The position numbers and the translations under genes are program-made. Below the pieces are notes generated by a model. The model saw only the letters and a list, made by a program, of their open reading frames with translations. It ran no database searches and was not told the origin of the DNA. A stretch of DNA of 64,000 nucleotides from Styela clava (Eukaryota > Chordata > Ascidiacea > Stolidobranchia > Styelidae). This document shows, one piece after another, positions 25,001-36,300 of this stretch (the stretch's first letter is position 1; each line of letters begins with the position of its first letter). The stretch is taken from positions 18,600,001 to 18,664,000 of the forward strand of contig NC_135251.1 in NCBI RefSeq assembly GCF_964204865.1, written 5' to 3'.

Positions 25001-26515
25001 ATCATAAAATATTAGCATTCACAAATAAATTTACCGTCTAAGGGTATCACTGTTCGAAAATTTTGGAAATATAAATCAATCAAGCATCAATTGCTTCAAG
25101 TTTCATATTTATTCTTTACCTTTGGTGAATACAAAAACTTGACCATAAAATATTAGCACTCATAAACAAATTTACTTTCAAAGGGTATTGACGCAAGTCA
25201 TGCAGAGGCACCTTGACCAAAATCGTAGCAGATTAAATGAATCAAGAATGAGACATATGTTGATGAAATTACAAGAAGATTTAGGAGTTTCCGCTGATAT
25301 ATCATCTCGTGGATTTCGCAGCACATCAGCATACTCTTCGGGTTATGAAGGGTCATCTTGTAAGTTGCACAATATAGTGATCTTAAAGTTATTTTGATTA
25401 ATACTTGTGTTTATATTTCGAGAATTGTAGTTCATGTAATTGGTATTAGTTTATATGTGTCAATATTTATCTAAACTAATCGGTCCATTCAAGCCACTCA
25501 TATCTAGTGAGAAACTCATGGCTTTCTTGTATTGATCAGTGTCATGCTTAAATACATACAGCATGTAGAATTGGGTCAATGGGAACTTCGATTTTGCTAT
25601 ATTTCTAGATTACTTATTCACTCTAAACATGGCTACTAGGTAAGGAGCTACTGTCGTTTGAAAGGAAGGGTATCTTTCGCGCTTGTCATCGCCTACCCAA
25701 TTTATTGCACCCTGGGCTCAAATTGGAAGGGTCAAATTGCAATGGTCCTTAGATTGAGAATCCTAGATAGAATTTCAGGTTTCCAATGTGATCCCATCCT
25801 CAGGGCATGGGATTTGAACCCGAGATTTGATAATCTGAAATGCAATCATAGTTAAGTGTGACACTGCAGTAACCACCACCCCCGCCTCATACTGATAATA
25901 TTTTTATGTTTAGACAATCGTTCCCCTAGTCCCGAATCCAAAGCAAACCAAGGAAGTTTGAGAAGTGCTTCTTGGAAAAGTGATGCGTCATCTCGTTCTG
26001 GTAGGCTGAGTTTCTCTGAGACAAAACAATCTTCAAAGCCACCTGTCAGTGCATCGTCAGGATCACCATCTATCCGCAGTAGCGTTAAACGACAGAAAGG
26101 AATTTTGAAAACACCAGGAACGTCATCTGGATCTGATTTGGAAGCAAAATCGACGGCTTTTTCATCTGGTGACGAGGATGATAAAAGAGTGAAGAAGAAG
26201 GTCAGTGTCGAGCGTCTTCCGAGTACAAGTCTCGAAGAAAATCCAGACAAACCAAGTGATAATCATGATAAATCAATACACAGTGATATTGGGACAAGTG
26301 AAGCATCCCGTCCAGTACCTGCAAAGCGAAGCTCTATTGTTAGTACCAGCGGTTCACATATTGCAGAATCCGTATATTCCGTAGATGCCGAAAAAAATAA
26401 GAAAATAGTTACAGAAGACAATGCTGTCACGAATGAAAATGGATCTGTAGAAAACATTACAGCAGTGACTCGACAAGAGGACGGTCTGGCAGACAGTGAT
26501 CTAGACGATTTCTAA
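16095..26515 (+). CDS. SPATA7: Spermatogenesis-associated protein 7 (ciliary)
   Basis: Orthologue of SPATA7, a protein of the photoreceptor connecting cilium (ciliary transition zone) that partners RPGRIP1 in vertebrates. Nine exons join in frame to 619 residues (human about 600): 16095-16167, 17089-17178, 17872-18014, 18544-19001, 20977-21081, 21780-21866, 24044-24169, 25184-25359, 25914-26515. Family landmarks are MKGHLAPNS near the N-terminus, a helical RRDQM/RREAMAK stretch, GDYLDRHEERF with PFTPR, then EEEMKYLEFINGVTNDIL and MRHMLMKLQEDLG. The last exon codes a low-complexity Ser/Asp-rich tail ending DSDLDDF. The exon 3 acceptor was placed at 17871 because only this joins exon 2 in the family's reading (AKSAIDNKPP). 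Introns hold a hAT MITE, a mariner-like MITE, SINEs, a larger hAT element and an intronless ORF. Confidence 0.93.
16227..16564. mobile_element. Non-autonomous hAT element, family C
   Basis: 338 bases with inverted ends (CAGGGCTACTCAACT and AGTTGAGTAGCCCTG) flanked by the perfect 8-bp duplication ATGTATGT. It sits in SPATA7 intron 1. It has no coding capacity. Confidence 0.95.
17209..17420. mobile_element. Possible mariner-like MITE
   Basis: The ends CTACAGAGTGCTCCG and (reverse) CTACAGGGTTGCGCA are similar inverted repeats next to TA-type sites. A length of about 210 bases and a CAGGGTG-like terminus resemble Tc1/mariner MITEs. It lies in SPATA7 intron 2. The inverted repeats are imperfect, so the call is tentative. 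Confidence 0.45.
18230..18445 (-). repeat. SINE family 2 copy
   Basis: On the minus strand it begins with an A-box-like TGGCCTGGTGGGTAAAGCG and a weak B box (GGTTTTAAATCTC), followed by the shared body that on the plus strand reads AACAAGG, CTGCTAGACAAGGAGC and TTGAAAGGA. It is in SPATA7 intron 3. Confidence 0.75.
19105..19285 (-). repeat. SINE family 2, degenerate copy
   Basis: It shares CTTTTGCTCTGAATAAG, GGCATTGCCT and CACACCCTGAGTGAAGTGG with the other copies in the same orientation. The tRNA-like end is poorly kept. SPATA7 intron 4. Confidence 0.6.
19446..19469. other. 10-bp perfect hairpin
   Basis: AATAACAAGT and ACTTGTTATT flank a four-base loop, about 200 bases upstream of the intronless ORF. 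No function can be assigned. Confidence 0.4.
19669..20361 (+). CDS. Intronless ORF in a SPATA7 intron, possibly transposon-derived
   Basis: An uninterrupted 230-residue frame (open a further 12 codons upstream) in SPATA7 intron 4, same strand. The product is hydrophilic, helical and lysine-rich. A segment RNHLRYLRKIF...VPPGLRIDVKPP is followed by a helix around WFTTLQQCSASLLTLL, then an acidic C-terminus. I do not recognise the family with certainty. The 'long helix, then VPxGLR(I/L)xxPP, then helix' order resembles the region ahead of the reverse transcriptase in Penelope-like and some other retroelement ORFs, so a captured or decayed retroelement piece is my best guess. No reverse transcriptase follows. 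It could instead be a retrocopy of a cellular gene. Splicing into SPATA7 is unlikely because the flanking exons already join in frame. Confidence 0.4.
   Translation: MSKEQKPRCIVKAGQCLLPKQENQELLARNHLRYLRKIFTRKSQLVMYLGLVDMHILDKSVPPGLRIDVKPPGYKNVINERDMDKWFTTLQQCSASLLTLLRKMYIKDIEKCESIIKYSVTQLTTIITSLRGVERKVVRNDVLGLLDKISQECNKDLVSKFDVAEERIIFDKAMKEDRNKILETFLNHDRKVSFADRNNNLEELEESRTKSGQLQSTCCDMDVENNAHEG
22078..23387. mobile_element. Non-autonomous hAT element, family D, with a family E relic inside
   Basis: 1,310 bases with ends CAGCGTTTCCCAACC and GGTTGGGAAACACTG and the perfect 8-bp duplication GTCTAGTC. It sits in SPATA7 intron 6. Around 22715-22850 it contains two pieces that are reverse complements of the two ends of the family E element at 30507 (GGTTGCAAGTCATTGG, and GGCCGTAGGTTGCGGACCC). 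Interior sequence near 22330-22620 also matches 63617-63990. No transposase frame. Confidence 0.93.
23610..23937. repeat. Inverted-ended repeat with GGCTGTGGAGT terminus
   Basis: It begins AAGGCTGTGGAGTTTTG and ends CTGCACAGCCT in inverse, and contains several GGAGTC/GACTCC-like motifs. A related element is at 32034-32390 and a left end at 29720. It resembles decayed hAT-type elements; no clear target duplication. Confidence 0.5.
24680..24850 (-). repeat. SINE family 2 copy carrying a poly-G tract
   Basis: It shares GCTACTATTT, CATTGCCTAAC and ACCCTGATTGAGGTGGTAGG with other family 2 copies. A run of about 17 G bases (24719-24735) interrupts it. Confidence 0.6.
24902..25183. repeat. 141-bp tandem duplication abutting SPATA7 exon 8
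   Basis: Two copies, 24902-25042 and 25043-25183, share GTTCGAAAATTTT, CAAGCATCAATTGCTTC and GGTGAAT with few differences. Each unit begins GGTATC. Exon 8 begins GGTATT exactly where a third unit would start, so the duplication copied the 3' end of the intron and the first exon bases. Confidence 0.93.
25625..25895 (-). repeat. SINE family 2 copy
   Basis: On the minus strand there is a tRNA-like head with B box GGGTTCAAATCCCATG, then the shared body (plus strand: GCTACTAGGTAAGGAGC, TTTGAAAGG, CACCCTGG). It ends just before SPATA7 exon 9. Confidence 0.75.
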
Positions 26516-28046
26516 TAATTACCTCTATATTATAATCATGCACCAAGGTTACAGTGGACTTAGTCACTGTATGCTTGCTTTCCTATATGTATATACAACA
26601 TAGAGTTGTCCTTTTGTGTTTTTTTATTTGTTTTAGTAAACTTTTGTAGTTTTGTCTTGAAGTCCCCAAATTTCTGCAATGTCTAATTATTTCTAAAATT
26701 ATTAGTTCCCTGTATCAGAGGAGAGGCACTTTCGCAATTGCAAATTTTTCGATAACTTTCAAATGTTTAACCTAGATATTCCAGTCCCAGACTGCTTGTT
26801 TAGTGACAATAACGAGTCAAGTTTTAATGACACTGACATATTAATTCAGTTTCTTGATTTTTGAAGTGCATATGCACTTAAATCTTGCTCATAATCACCA
26901 CATTGACAGCATATCTAATACAGTCTGCTTGGTACTCCTGAAGTATGCGCACTAAGATGTAGCATAACCTAAATCCTAACCTGCAGGTTGTGCGTCATCT
27001 TGGTGCGCATACTCCAGGAGGTCTGTCTGCTTTTTAAAATTTTATGGCCTACCGGTACTATTGCATAGTTATTAATCTGTGCTATCTAGATTCGAATAAT
27101 ATTAATCGTAGACACCTAAATAGAATCACATATTGCAGCTTAAACAAATTTTCACATTGTGCTGAGTTTAACTGCATATGAATTCATAACCGAATCATTC
27201 AGCACGTTTTCCCATTAGTCATCAACGGTAATATCTATTTCGACCAATATTAGATTTTAACAAGCGCATCACATTCTTTATAGAGGGCTGCAAGGGAGTG
27301 ATTCAAAAAATAAGTGAATGATAGTTATTTCTCATCTATCACTGATATGTACATATTAAATTCAAATTTCCACGCAAGTAGGTAAATTTTGTATATTGGA
27401 AACACTAAGAGGTGAATTTAGAGATCATGATTTGGGTGTATGTAATAGTATAAAAATATATATTTAGATCTTTCAATGTCAGAGATCAGTTTTATCATTT
27501 TCCCCAATATATTGAAAGTTATTTTTATAATTTGAATTTGTACTTTTTACACTCGACTGTGAGAACAAGTTATCAAAATATATTTTTATAATAGACTCAT
27601 TTAGAACTAGATTTCATATATAAAACTTTATAATTAATTTGCATGTTATTGTTTTAGTTCATTGTGCAGTCTTGTTGCTGTTTTTCGTAATGAATTAATG
27701 AAAGCGAGTAAAAACTTCAATGAGTGATGATGTTTTACTATAACAGATTTTCACAAATATTTTTCTAGGTTGTCAGCCATCTAACATTGTTTCGAATTCC
27801 TCACCTGCCTTACAATGCAGTGATAACAAACAGCTTTGTTTGGTCATTATCCAAATCTGACTACGCCACAGCCTTTCTCCTATTTATGTATTATGATATA
27901 AACAAACAAACTTGGTCATTTCAAAATTTTTACACATTCCTGCCCAACCCCCTTTGAGGAGTCCGGGATATATTATGCTGCTATTGCTCAAACATATGTA
28001 GGTTCCTGTGGATTGTGAGATAGGTCGCGGCAACAAAAGATATTTA
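26516..28046. other. SPATA7 3' flank and intergenic sequence
   Basis: No further gene is recognised. It should contain the SPATA7 3' untranslated region. No AATAAA was found; an ATTAAA at 27355-27360 is a possible signal. A palindromic MITE lies inside. Confidence 0.35.
26935..27020. mobile_element. Palindromic foldback MITE, copy 1
   Basis: 86 bases that fold on themselves: CTCCTGAAGTATGCGCAC at one end and GTGCGCATACTCCAGGAG at the other, with inner arms also complementary (AAGATG/CATCTT). A second copy is at 46775-46876. Confidence 0.8.
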
Positions 28047-28054
28047 GTCTAAAT

Positions 28055-29478
28055 CAGTGGTCGGCAACCTTTTTCAAGTGACGGTGCAATAAATTATACA
28101 CATTAGGAAATTACTGTTGTCAATATACTAGAAACGACGGTGATGCTATTTTAGGCGATATTTCAATTTGTTTGTTGGCCATTAACTGTTCCCACATTGG
28201 AGATATGGTCGACATTGACACACGTTACGTGTTTCTTGAATCCAGCCTACTACGTTTCGTTTTTGTAGTTATCAATATGGAAAACCAGGCCTTACATTAA
28301 TAAGATTTATGGGAGGGTAACAATCAATGCCTGTTAACCTTTCTGACCTTAGTCTGGGTATTGATGTGATGTTTTGCCAAAACTAATTATTTTACTCGAT
28401 GTGCCAACTTTATGATTATCTTGATTCTGAAGTATAGAATTAGCACTGACTAGGTATGACCGGTTAGCTACGAGCCAGTAGTGGTGTAGTCACGTTTAGA
28501 GATGTATCGGCAATATCGGTCAATTTTTCTGTATCGGCTGAGTGTATACCGATATATTTTGCTTTTTAATATGATCCAAAATATTTTAAAAAATAAGATA
28601 GAATCTTGAAATTATTTTATGCTTGGATTGATCGTGAACTATGAGCCATTCACATGTCGGGAATAGGATTCACCTGTTTTTAGCTATTTATCAGCCAAAC
28701 TGGCTCAACTAATTTGGCTATTTTAGCTGCTAAATTTTCAATATTACATGGTAATTATGAAGAAATATATCGATCAAATATTAGTGAATGTTCCGATGTG
28801 TAATATACAAAATACGACGTTATATTGACATTGAACAATTGAATTGAACATTGAGATTACTAGCGTTAGTACTCAACGCATCTGAACCAATTAACACTTT
28901 TGATCCAAAAAATCAATTTCTTATTATGTGATATATCTCGTTTTCAATCTGAAATATTGTGCGCTATCAACATTTCTCAAAGACTATTGTTTTAACCCGT
29001 CTGTCCTGCACATTGGAGGTAATAATTATAGTATCCGAATATCGGCCGGCAATATCGGCATCACCGTTTTAAGCTAATATCGGATCGGTATCAGTGACAA
29101 CAGTGGTATTGATGCATCTCTAGTCACGTTCTCAGCGAGAATCATCCGGCAATATCGGCATCGCCGTTCTAGTCACGTTCTCAGCGAAAATCTTTTGTTG
29201 GAGATGCCGTATTCGGATTGATGAGAGACATTCTTATACGGGCGTAGAGGAAACAATTGACCTAGCATGACATGGCAAAGTCAGACATGCTGCTCAAAAG
29301 TGTTGTGCCTGTCTAGTTTTGGTTTGCTGTTGGGTGCTGTTTTTCGTCGTAAGGTTAGTGGTTATATTGTAGGGGTTTTATTACGGCCTTGTCCATTTTT
29401 GTGTCCCCTCTCTGCGGACCGGCAGTAATCTTTCCGCGGACCGGCGATGGGCCGCGGCCCGGTGGTTGCCGACCACTG
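28055..29478. mobile_element. Non-autonomous hAT element, family B, hosting a nested hAT
   Basis: Ends CAGTGGTCGGCAACC and GGTTGCCGACCACTG, with the perfect 8-bp duplication GTCTAAAT on both sides. Near the right end are several GCGGACCGG motifs. The family A element at 28497-29122 is inserted inside it. Without the insertion the element is about 790 bases. No transposase frame. Confidence 0.95.
28497..29122. mobile_element. Non-autonomous hAT element, family A (copy 2)
   Basis: Ends TAGAGATGTATCGG and GATGCATCTCTA, with the perfect 8-bp duplication GTCACGTT at 28489-28496 and 29123-29130. It is the reverse orientation of the copy at 11712-13251 and lacks that copy's central 0.9 kb. Confidence 0.95.
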
Positions 29479-29486
29479 GTCTAAAT

Positions 29487-30356
29487 CATACAAATGAGCA
29501 CTTTATAGCCGGCCCAGGGATTAATTGCTAAGGCTTAGCCACCTGCGCCTGTTCCGCTCAATGTTTTCTGATCCATCTCCTACACAGTGATGTTGATCTC
29601 CATCTAACTGGTCACAAGTCTTGTACAACAACATGAACTTTGACAAGATATGGATGTATATTGCACATATATTAGTAAGTAAAAGTTGAATTGAGAAAAT
29701 AGTAACACTAAATCACAACCAGGGCTGCGGAGTCTTAGTTTAGTGGCTTCTTGGGATTCAGAGTTCAAACCATGAAGTGGACTAGAAACTTATAAATGTA
29801 GGCTTGCTTTCTCCAAATTGTTGTTTATGATAGTCATAAATAACATGTATACAATTCCACAGAAGTGATCACATCAATCCTATTGTTTCACAGTAAAGCA
29901 ATAGTAGTGATCAACTTCCCAGTGAAATGGTGGAAAAAGTTATGAAAACAACACTTACAATGACTCTGTAAAGGCAAAATAGTTGATGTAATAGTAACAT
30001 AATGTTGCATAAATTATAAAGCACCTTCCCCATAGGTTGTATACAGATAAAGATTATGAACAGTAAAAAAATGCTATTTTTTGAACTGCCATAAAACTTC
30101 TAGCAAAAAAGTCTGAACTGAACTAATGGTAAATTTGGCATAATGTAGTTGTAATATATCGTGGCTTACAGTTGTACATAATTATGTAAATATAGCATGG
30201 ATAATCAATTGGTTATATGCAATAAAGTTGCACAGACAGGTAACAGTTATTAAATGATTTAATTGTAGTAAAACAGAAATCACATGTACAATATTAGGGC
30301 ATTTTATGATTAATATATGCTATGTAATTACGATTTATTCATGGGCAATTAATTGC
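29487..30356. other. Intergenic sequence between the hAT block and the ENOSF1 3' end
   Basis: No gene is recognised. A CAGGGCTGCGGAGTC left end near 29721 belongs to the GGCTGTGGAGT repeat group. The region close to 30356 is the 3' flank of ENOSF1, with TTTATT (AATAAA on the minus strand) at 30334-30339. Confidence 0.35.
30334..30339 (-). terminator. Candidate polyadenylation signal of ENOSF1
   Basis: AATAAA on the minus strand only about 18 bases beyond the stop codon. It is close for a normal 3' untranslated region, so a more distal signal may be used. Confidence 0.35.
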
Positions 30357-33300
30357 TCACAATGTAAACTTTCCTTCTTTTAAAAGCTTTTGCCAAACTG
30401 CACCAGTTGGATATTCATAATCTGAGATTGATTCTGTTTTCATTTCAGAGCTGAATCCTGGGTCCTAGAAAAAGGGAAGTCAAATTATTTGACCGTTACT
30501 TTACACCAGGGGTCGGCAACCTACGGCCCGCGGGCCGTGTCCGGCCCACATCCGTTGCGCTTCACTGATTTTGTCGATTATATTCTTCACGCAAAAGAAT
30601 TTACGTGTAGACTAAATTATATTATAACGTAACAAGTATACAATTCACAATTACTCGTTTAATGAGCCTATAATTTAATTATAATTTAGACAAATGGCAA
30701 CAAAACACAGAAAAGTTGATGCAAAGTGCAAATGGTTTATTGGAGCAAAAAATATTCAAATGGTCAGTCTTCGCGCGCTGCTTAAAATTTAACTTCTGAT
30801 CTGTGTGATAAAATGTGATTCATCGGTCATCCATTAGATTTTTAACTTTCTAAAAATATGTGCGGCCCACCAATGACTTGCAACCTTTAATTTTGGCCTG
30901 CGGGCGGCAAAAGGTTGCCGACCCCTGCTTTACACTGTATTATCTTGATTAAAATAAGGTAACTTTGCCTAAGATCAGAGACGCGGCAATCTTTGCCATT
31001 GATTGGCTGACATTATCGCTGGTTAGTATATTGTCATCCTTCATTACAGTTTTTGCATATGGAACAATTAACCAACTTCTAGTAATCAGACAGGACGCCA
31101 TGGTCAGGATATTTATCACGCTAGTAAGGGTTTATTAATTAAGCATACTTCCATCTCCCCACAGATAAATACACATCCTATCCGGCGATTTAAATAATTG
31201 GCGGCGGTGTGGCGCATCGTGCTAATCGTTAGGAATACGCTCGCCACCGCATCTCTGATTACCCCTCGTGGGATCGCAGGTTCGTCTCCCATGCAGGGAT
31301 GATCATGTGCGAGAGGATTGCTGGACTCCTCGCCGCCGTAGGGTGGTTCACGTAACCGCTGGTCGGTTACGGCTTCCTCCACCATCAAGTCCATGCTTCC
31401 GAAAACAAATAACTGGCTAACTAATCCCATACCTGACCTGGACTGGTGACCGGACGAGAGGCCGTGTTTCGCCATATGATTAAGCCGTCTTATCGTCTTT
31501 TCTCTCCCCCGGTATAAACATGTAAATCCTATCCTATCCTAACAACCTTGACATAGACATAATTTATTATGCACATAATCACAGCTAATGACAGTTACCT
31601 TGGGTGCAGTATACGCAGCATTCTTTATTACAACAGGATCAACAAAATGTTCATGAAGATGATCAACATATTCACATACCCTGTAAAATAATATGTTGCA
31701 TATTAACCCTTCATCGCATACACTGAGTGAGTGATTAAAATACATTAATCTGAGTTACATAAGAAAAAAAAACAATACCTGTCCTCTGTTGTGCCAGAAA
31801 CACAAAGATAGTCAAACATAATTATATGTTGAACTAATTCACACAAACCAACTCCTCCTGCATGTGGACAAACTGCAACTGAAAAAAAATATGGAAAAAT
31901 TTGTCAGACAATGAATAGTGTACAATCTGAATTCTGAACATAGTTAAATAAAAGACCATTTTTATGAAAATATTTTTCAGTGATTTGAATGTTAGAGTTG
32001 TAACTTGTCTGACAATGAATTTACTAGCTAACAAGGCTGTGGAGTCGGAGTTGAAACAAATTTTGGCTCCTACACTGGGTAAGAATGACCTTGCCCCGAC
32101 TTTGACCCCCGACCCCTTTGGTTTGTAAAAAATTTAATTCAGACACCCAGGTTCAAATTCCGAGAAAATCATGTTAAGATGATAAAAACTTTGGTGTATG
32201 TATGCAAATGCAAGCTTTCCTCGATAAACTGTTTAAAATGTTTAGTAAAGTTAATGCTTTTTAAGATTCTGTAGAAGATTCTTCTATCACTATTGAATGT
32301 CTGAAATTCGAACTGTGGGAAATTCGGAATGCCGGCTCCCGACTTAAGTAAAAACATGCCAAACTCAACTCCACAAACCTGGTAGCTGCCGAATATATAC
32401 ATCAGAAGTCTCGATCGATATAAAATTTTACATTTTAATCCTAGAGTGATGAATTGATCATTTCAATTAGGCCACAACTGACCAGCACTCACATAAGGTT
32501 AAAGATATAACTGGTTCAAACCCTGTGCCCACCACATTCTTGTATAATAACTTGAGTAACAACAACACAATTATTGTCCTCACATCATAAAACATTTACT
32601 TACTACTAACATTGGCAATATGTTTTCAATAGAATCTTCCCTTTATATTTTAATTAACGGTTAGAAGACCGATCAATTTGGCAATGGCAACCATTACAAA
32701 ATTATCAATATGGTATGGCAAATAATTTTTTTCTTTTTCTAGTATTTATTTTTATTTTTTGTTTACTGTATAGTATACCCTAAATTTATCGCGTTTTATT
32801 TTTACTTAAATAATTTCTCAGTGGTTGTGTGTGTGTGGCTGGTGGGTGCATGTGAGCGTGTGTGAAATAACTTTATAATTTTAGGTGAGTAAACACGTAC
32901 CACTTCCTCTTGGCAAAACCTTCCATCTTATATTTTGTACATTACAAACCTTATCTAAGGTTTCGTTTGCTCCCCTGATTTCATAATCAGTTTTTATTTA
33001 TTTGTTCTTATCTGTCAAATGTATTGTTATGCTGATTATGGAGTCGAAATAAACTTATACCTATACCAAGCACTGAGAGACTAACCTCCATATTTTTTAG
33101 CCATTAGCAATACAGCAATGTTTTCATTTATAGATCCAAGTCTGCAACTATCGATCTGACAATATTTAATCTTTCCATCTCTGATGAATTGTTTAAACAT
33201 GACACGATTTTGACAGCATTCCCCGGTTGCTACACCTATGCCGTATGGTTCCATTGCCTGTAAAAAATTCCGCAATAGCAAATAATCTGACAAGATATGG

Positions 33301-36300
33301 CAAGAGAGTTATGTTATGAAATTATGATACATTAGTGTTTTTACAAAGTTTCATTATTGCTACTGTTAATTAAAGTAGAATTTGGCGACTGCCTCATCGT
33401 GCAAAGCGTATAAACACACATGCCATCGCACCACCCATTACCCTGCTATAGGGTTCACAGGTCAAATCTTGCAGGGATAATTACGGTATCTGCACGAGTG
33501 CGGCTGGACCCCTCACTGTTGCAGGGTGGTTCATTTAATCACCATACGGACAAATTAGGAATTCATCCACCACCATATCACACTATTTCCGTTCCCTGGA
33601 AATTAATCTGGACTAATTATCGTGGTGGGAACGAGGCAGAGGTTTGCAATATTAATAAGCCAATGAGGTTTTCCTTCCTCAAGATGAATATTTAAATCTT
33701 ATACTTTTAAATTATGAAATTATTAAAAATGACAATTTTAGACATGACTGTGGAGATTTACCACGAACAAAAAATTGACTAGCATAAATTAACCAAATGC
33801 CCGCAACCCTACTTAACTGAAACTGCAATTGATGTTTAAACTCTAATTAACCTCTGAGAAATCACCAACAAGTAACCCTTACCTCTGCAATAACTCTGTG
33901 TCCTTGAACATCATCAGGACTTGTTGGTTCTTCAATCCACTTAAGTTTAAACTGAGTCAAGTTTTTCATCCATTCAATTGCATCTTTGACATCCCATCTC
34001 TGGTTGGCATCAACCATCTACAAGATTGTATAATGTTAAGAAACTAACGGTGAAATACCAGTATAACTAATTCTAACTTTTAATAGCGATTTAGCATATC
34101 TAAATTTCGAATTCATGAAATTAAGAAATTGAATAAACAAAACTACCCAGGGTTGGCAAAATGGGTAATTGAACTGAACATAACAAACTGGAAGATAACT
34201 GTGATCCCAAATTCAGTAGCCTCTTACATTCAAGTGGCCATTCATATTGATCTTTTATTAGAGCAAAATGGAATGTATTAAAAATTTATTTCATAATTCA
34301 ACTTAGCTATGATGTAGCGACAAACAGACTAGACTCTGTGTTTCACACATCACGCTAAGCACTGGGAATACATTTGTCATCGCACCTCTGATTACCCCAC
34401 CCGGGGTTGCAGGTTCTTATCTCCTGAAGATTATGTGCAAAAGGATTGCTGGACTCTCAGCAACTTCCTCTGCTATCAAGTCCATGCATCTGAAACAAAT
34501 AACTCACATATTCTCATATTTGACATGGACTTATAAAGTGTTAGGAGGTCGTGGTTCGTCACATTATGATTGAGCCGTCCTGTCGACTCCTTTCTCCCTG
34601 ACGATGAATACAAAAATCCTATCATAAAATTCTCAGAACATTGGAATTTGGATAATCATTACATATAGTCCAGTATACCTTGAATGAATTTGTTTGGGTC
34701 AAGCACTTAATAATGGGGGTATGTCAGATAAATTATTTGATTAAATTGATAGACAATTCATGCATATCAAACTGCAAATCTATTATTTCACCATTTCCAT
34801 ATCTGGTCCAATTTTTTCTCGAATGATGCGGCATCGTCTTATATCATCTTCTAAATTAGCACCAACTTTGACTTTGAATCTATCAAAACAATTAACTGAA
34901 TTGTATTTGTCTTCGTCCATAGACCTACTGAAAAACATACTCAAGTATGCAATCCACAAATAAAGGCAAATGCTATGCAATGTGAGCTTAAGACAGACAA
35001 GATGGAATACCTAGCATAATCTATATTCTATACAACCAATAAAAATAAAAAATCAAGTGTCCTTTACCAGTTCATATTTCAAAGAATAGCCACTTAATGC
35101 TTAATAACGATTATTAAAATATTTCTGCCAAGAGCCAAACATTTTCAGTCTTAAGCTAAGCAGTATTACATATCTGTGGAAAAGTTTGGTGGAATTTGGT
35201 GATCCAATCATACTTCAGACAGGCCAATATCCCTCTCACATTGAAAATTCATTTAAGAGAAATTACTACTTAGATTCTCACTTACTTGGTCCAACCCTCT
35301 TCCAATGCCTCTTTGCAAAGCTGAAAGAAAAAACACATATTATGCTAAATAAATTTTTACAGGAAACTATGCCAAGAGGAAATGATATTCCACATGGAAC
35401 TGAACAAAACTGGTTAGTACATCAACTGTAATTGAAGATAACGAGACTTAATTTTTCTAATCCACAATATTCACCTTTGTTAAATATTCATCAGAATACC
35501 CCAGCCAAGCCGCTGAAGTTGTGTACGCGGGATAGCCTTTCTCTAGCAGAATCTTTTCTGTGAAGCAAAAAAGAGCATGATAATAATCACACGATTATTT
35601 CCACATATAAGCAGACTCCCTAAATACGGTCCTATAACGGTGAATTTATAAAAATTAGCATATAAACCTACCCTATGAATTGTACGTTCTTATCGTGGGA
35701 ACTTAGCATGGTCTGAGTTGTAGCTGTTGAAATTAAGTTAGCATAATGACATTTAGTTTGAGTGTGATCAGAGTTATGCGCGTATAAGACCCTTAGTTCA
35801 GAAAATTTTGAAATGAACTCGGCTTATATGCAAGGATATAAAGTGATTATAAATTCTTTTTCCATGAATTACAGACATGTAGAACTCATCATTTCGTAGT
35901 TGTATTCTTGTTAGTATTGACTGCTTGTAGTCTCGCATAATTTCGATGTTTTTTTTACCTTTTAGTGGCCTTGTGGTACTTTACCACAGATAAGTCTTTA
36001 TTACTTCTGTATGAGGGCGTGTTTTGAGCAAATTTTCTTAGAAAAAAAATCAAATGATCAACTATCTCTACATACCTCTATCTTGCTTGGTTGCTTCATT
36101 TTTCTTTAACATTTCCAATGCTTCTTCCTTAGAAATAGCATCAGTTCTGAGTTGATTAAAACAAAATATGTTAAAAAATTGCACAATGAAAATGGGAAAT
36201 TGTTATCATTGTAGAGAATGTAACTTACATGTAACTGAAATCTACCAATGATATAATCTGTTCTGGGGACATGTCAGCAAGAAGTTTCCAGACTGGCTAA

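Noticed and set aside
32820-33070. Possible LINE 3' end (ATTATGGAGTCGAAATAAAC)
   Set aside because: No coding part or tail repeat supports it.
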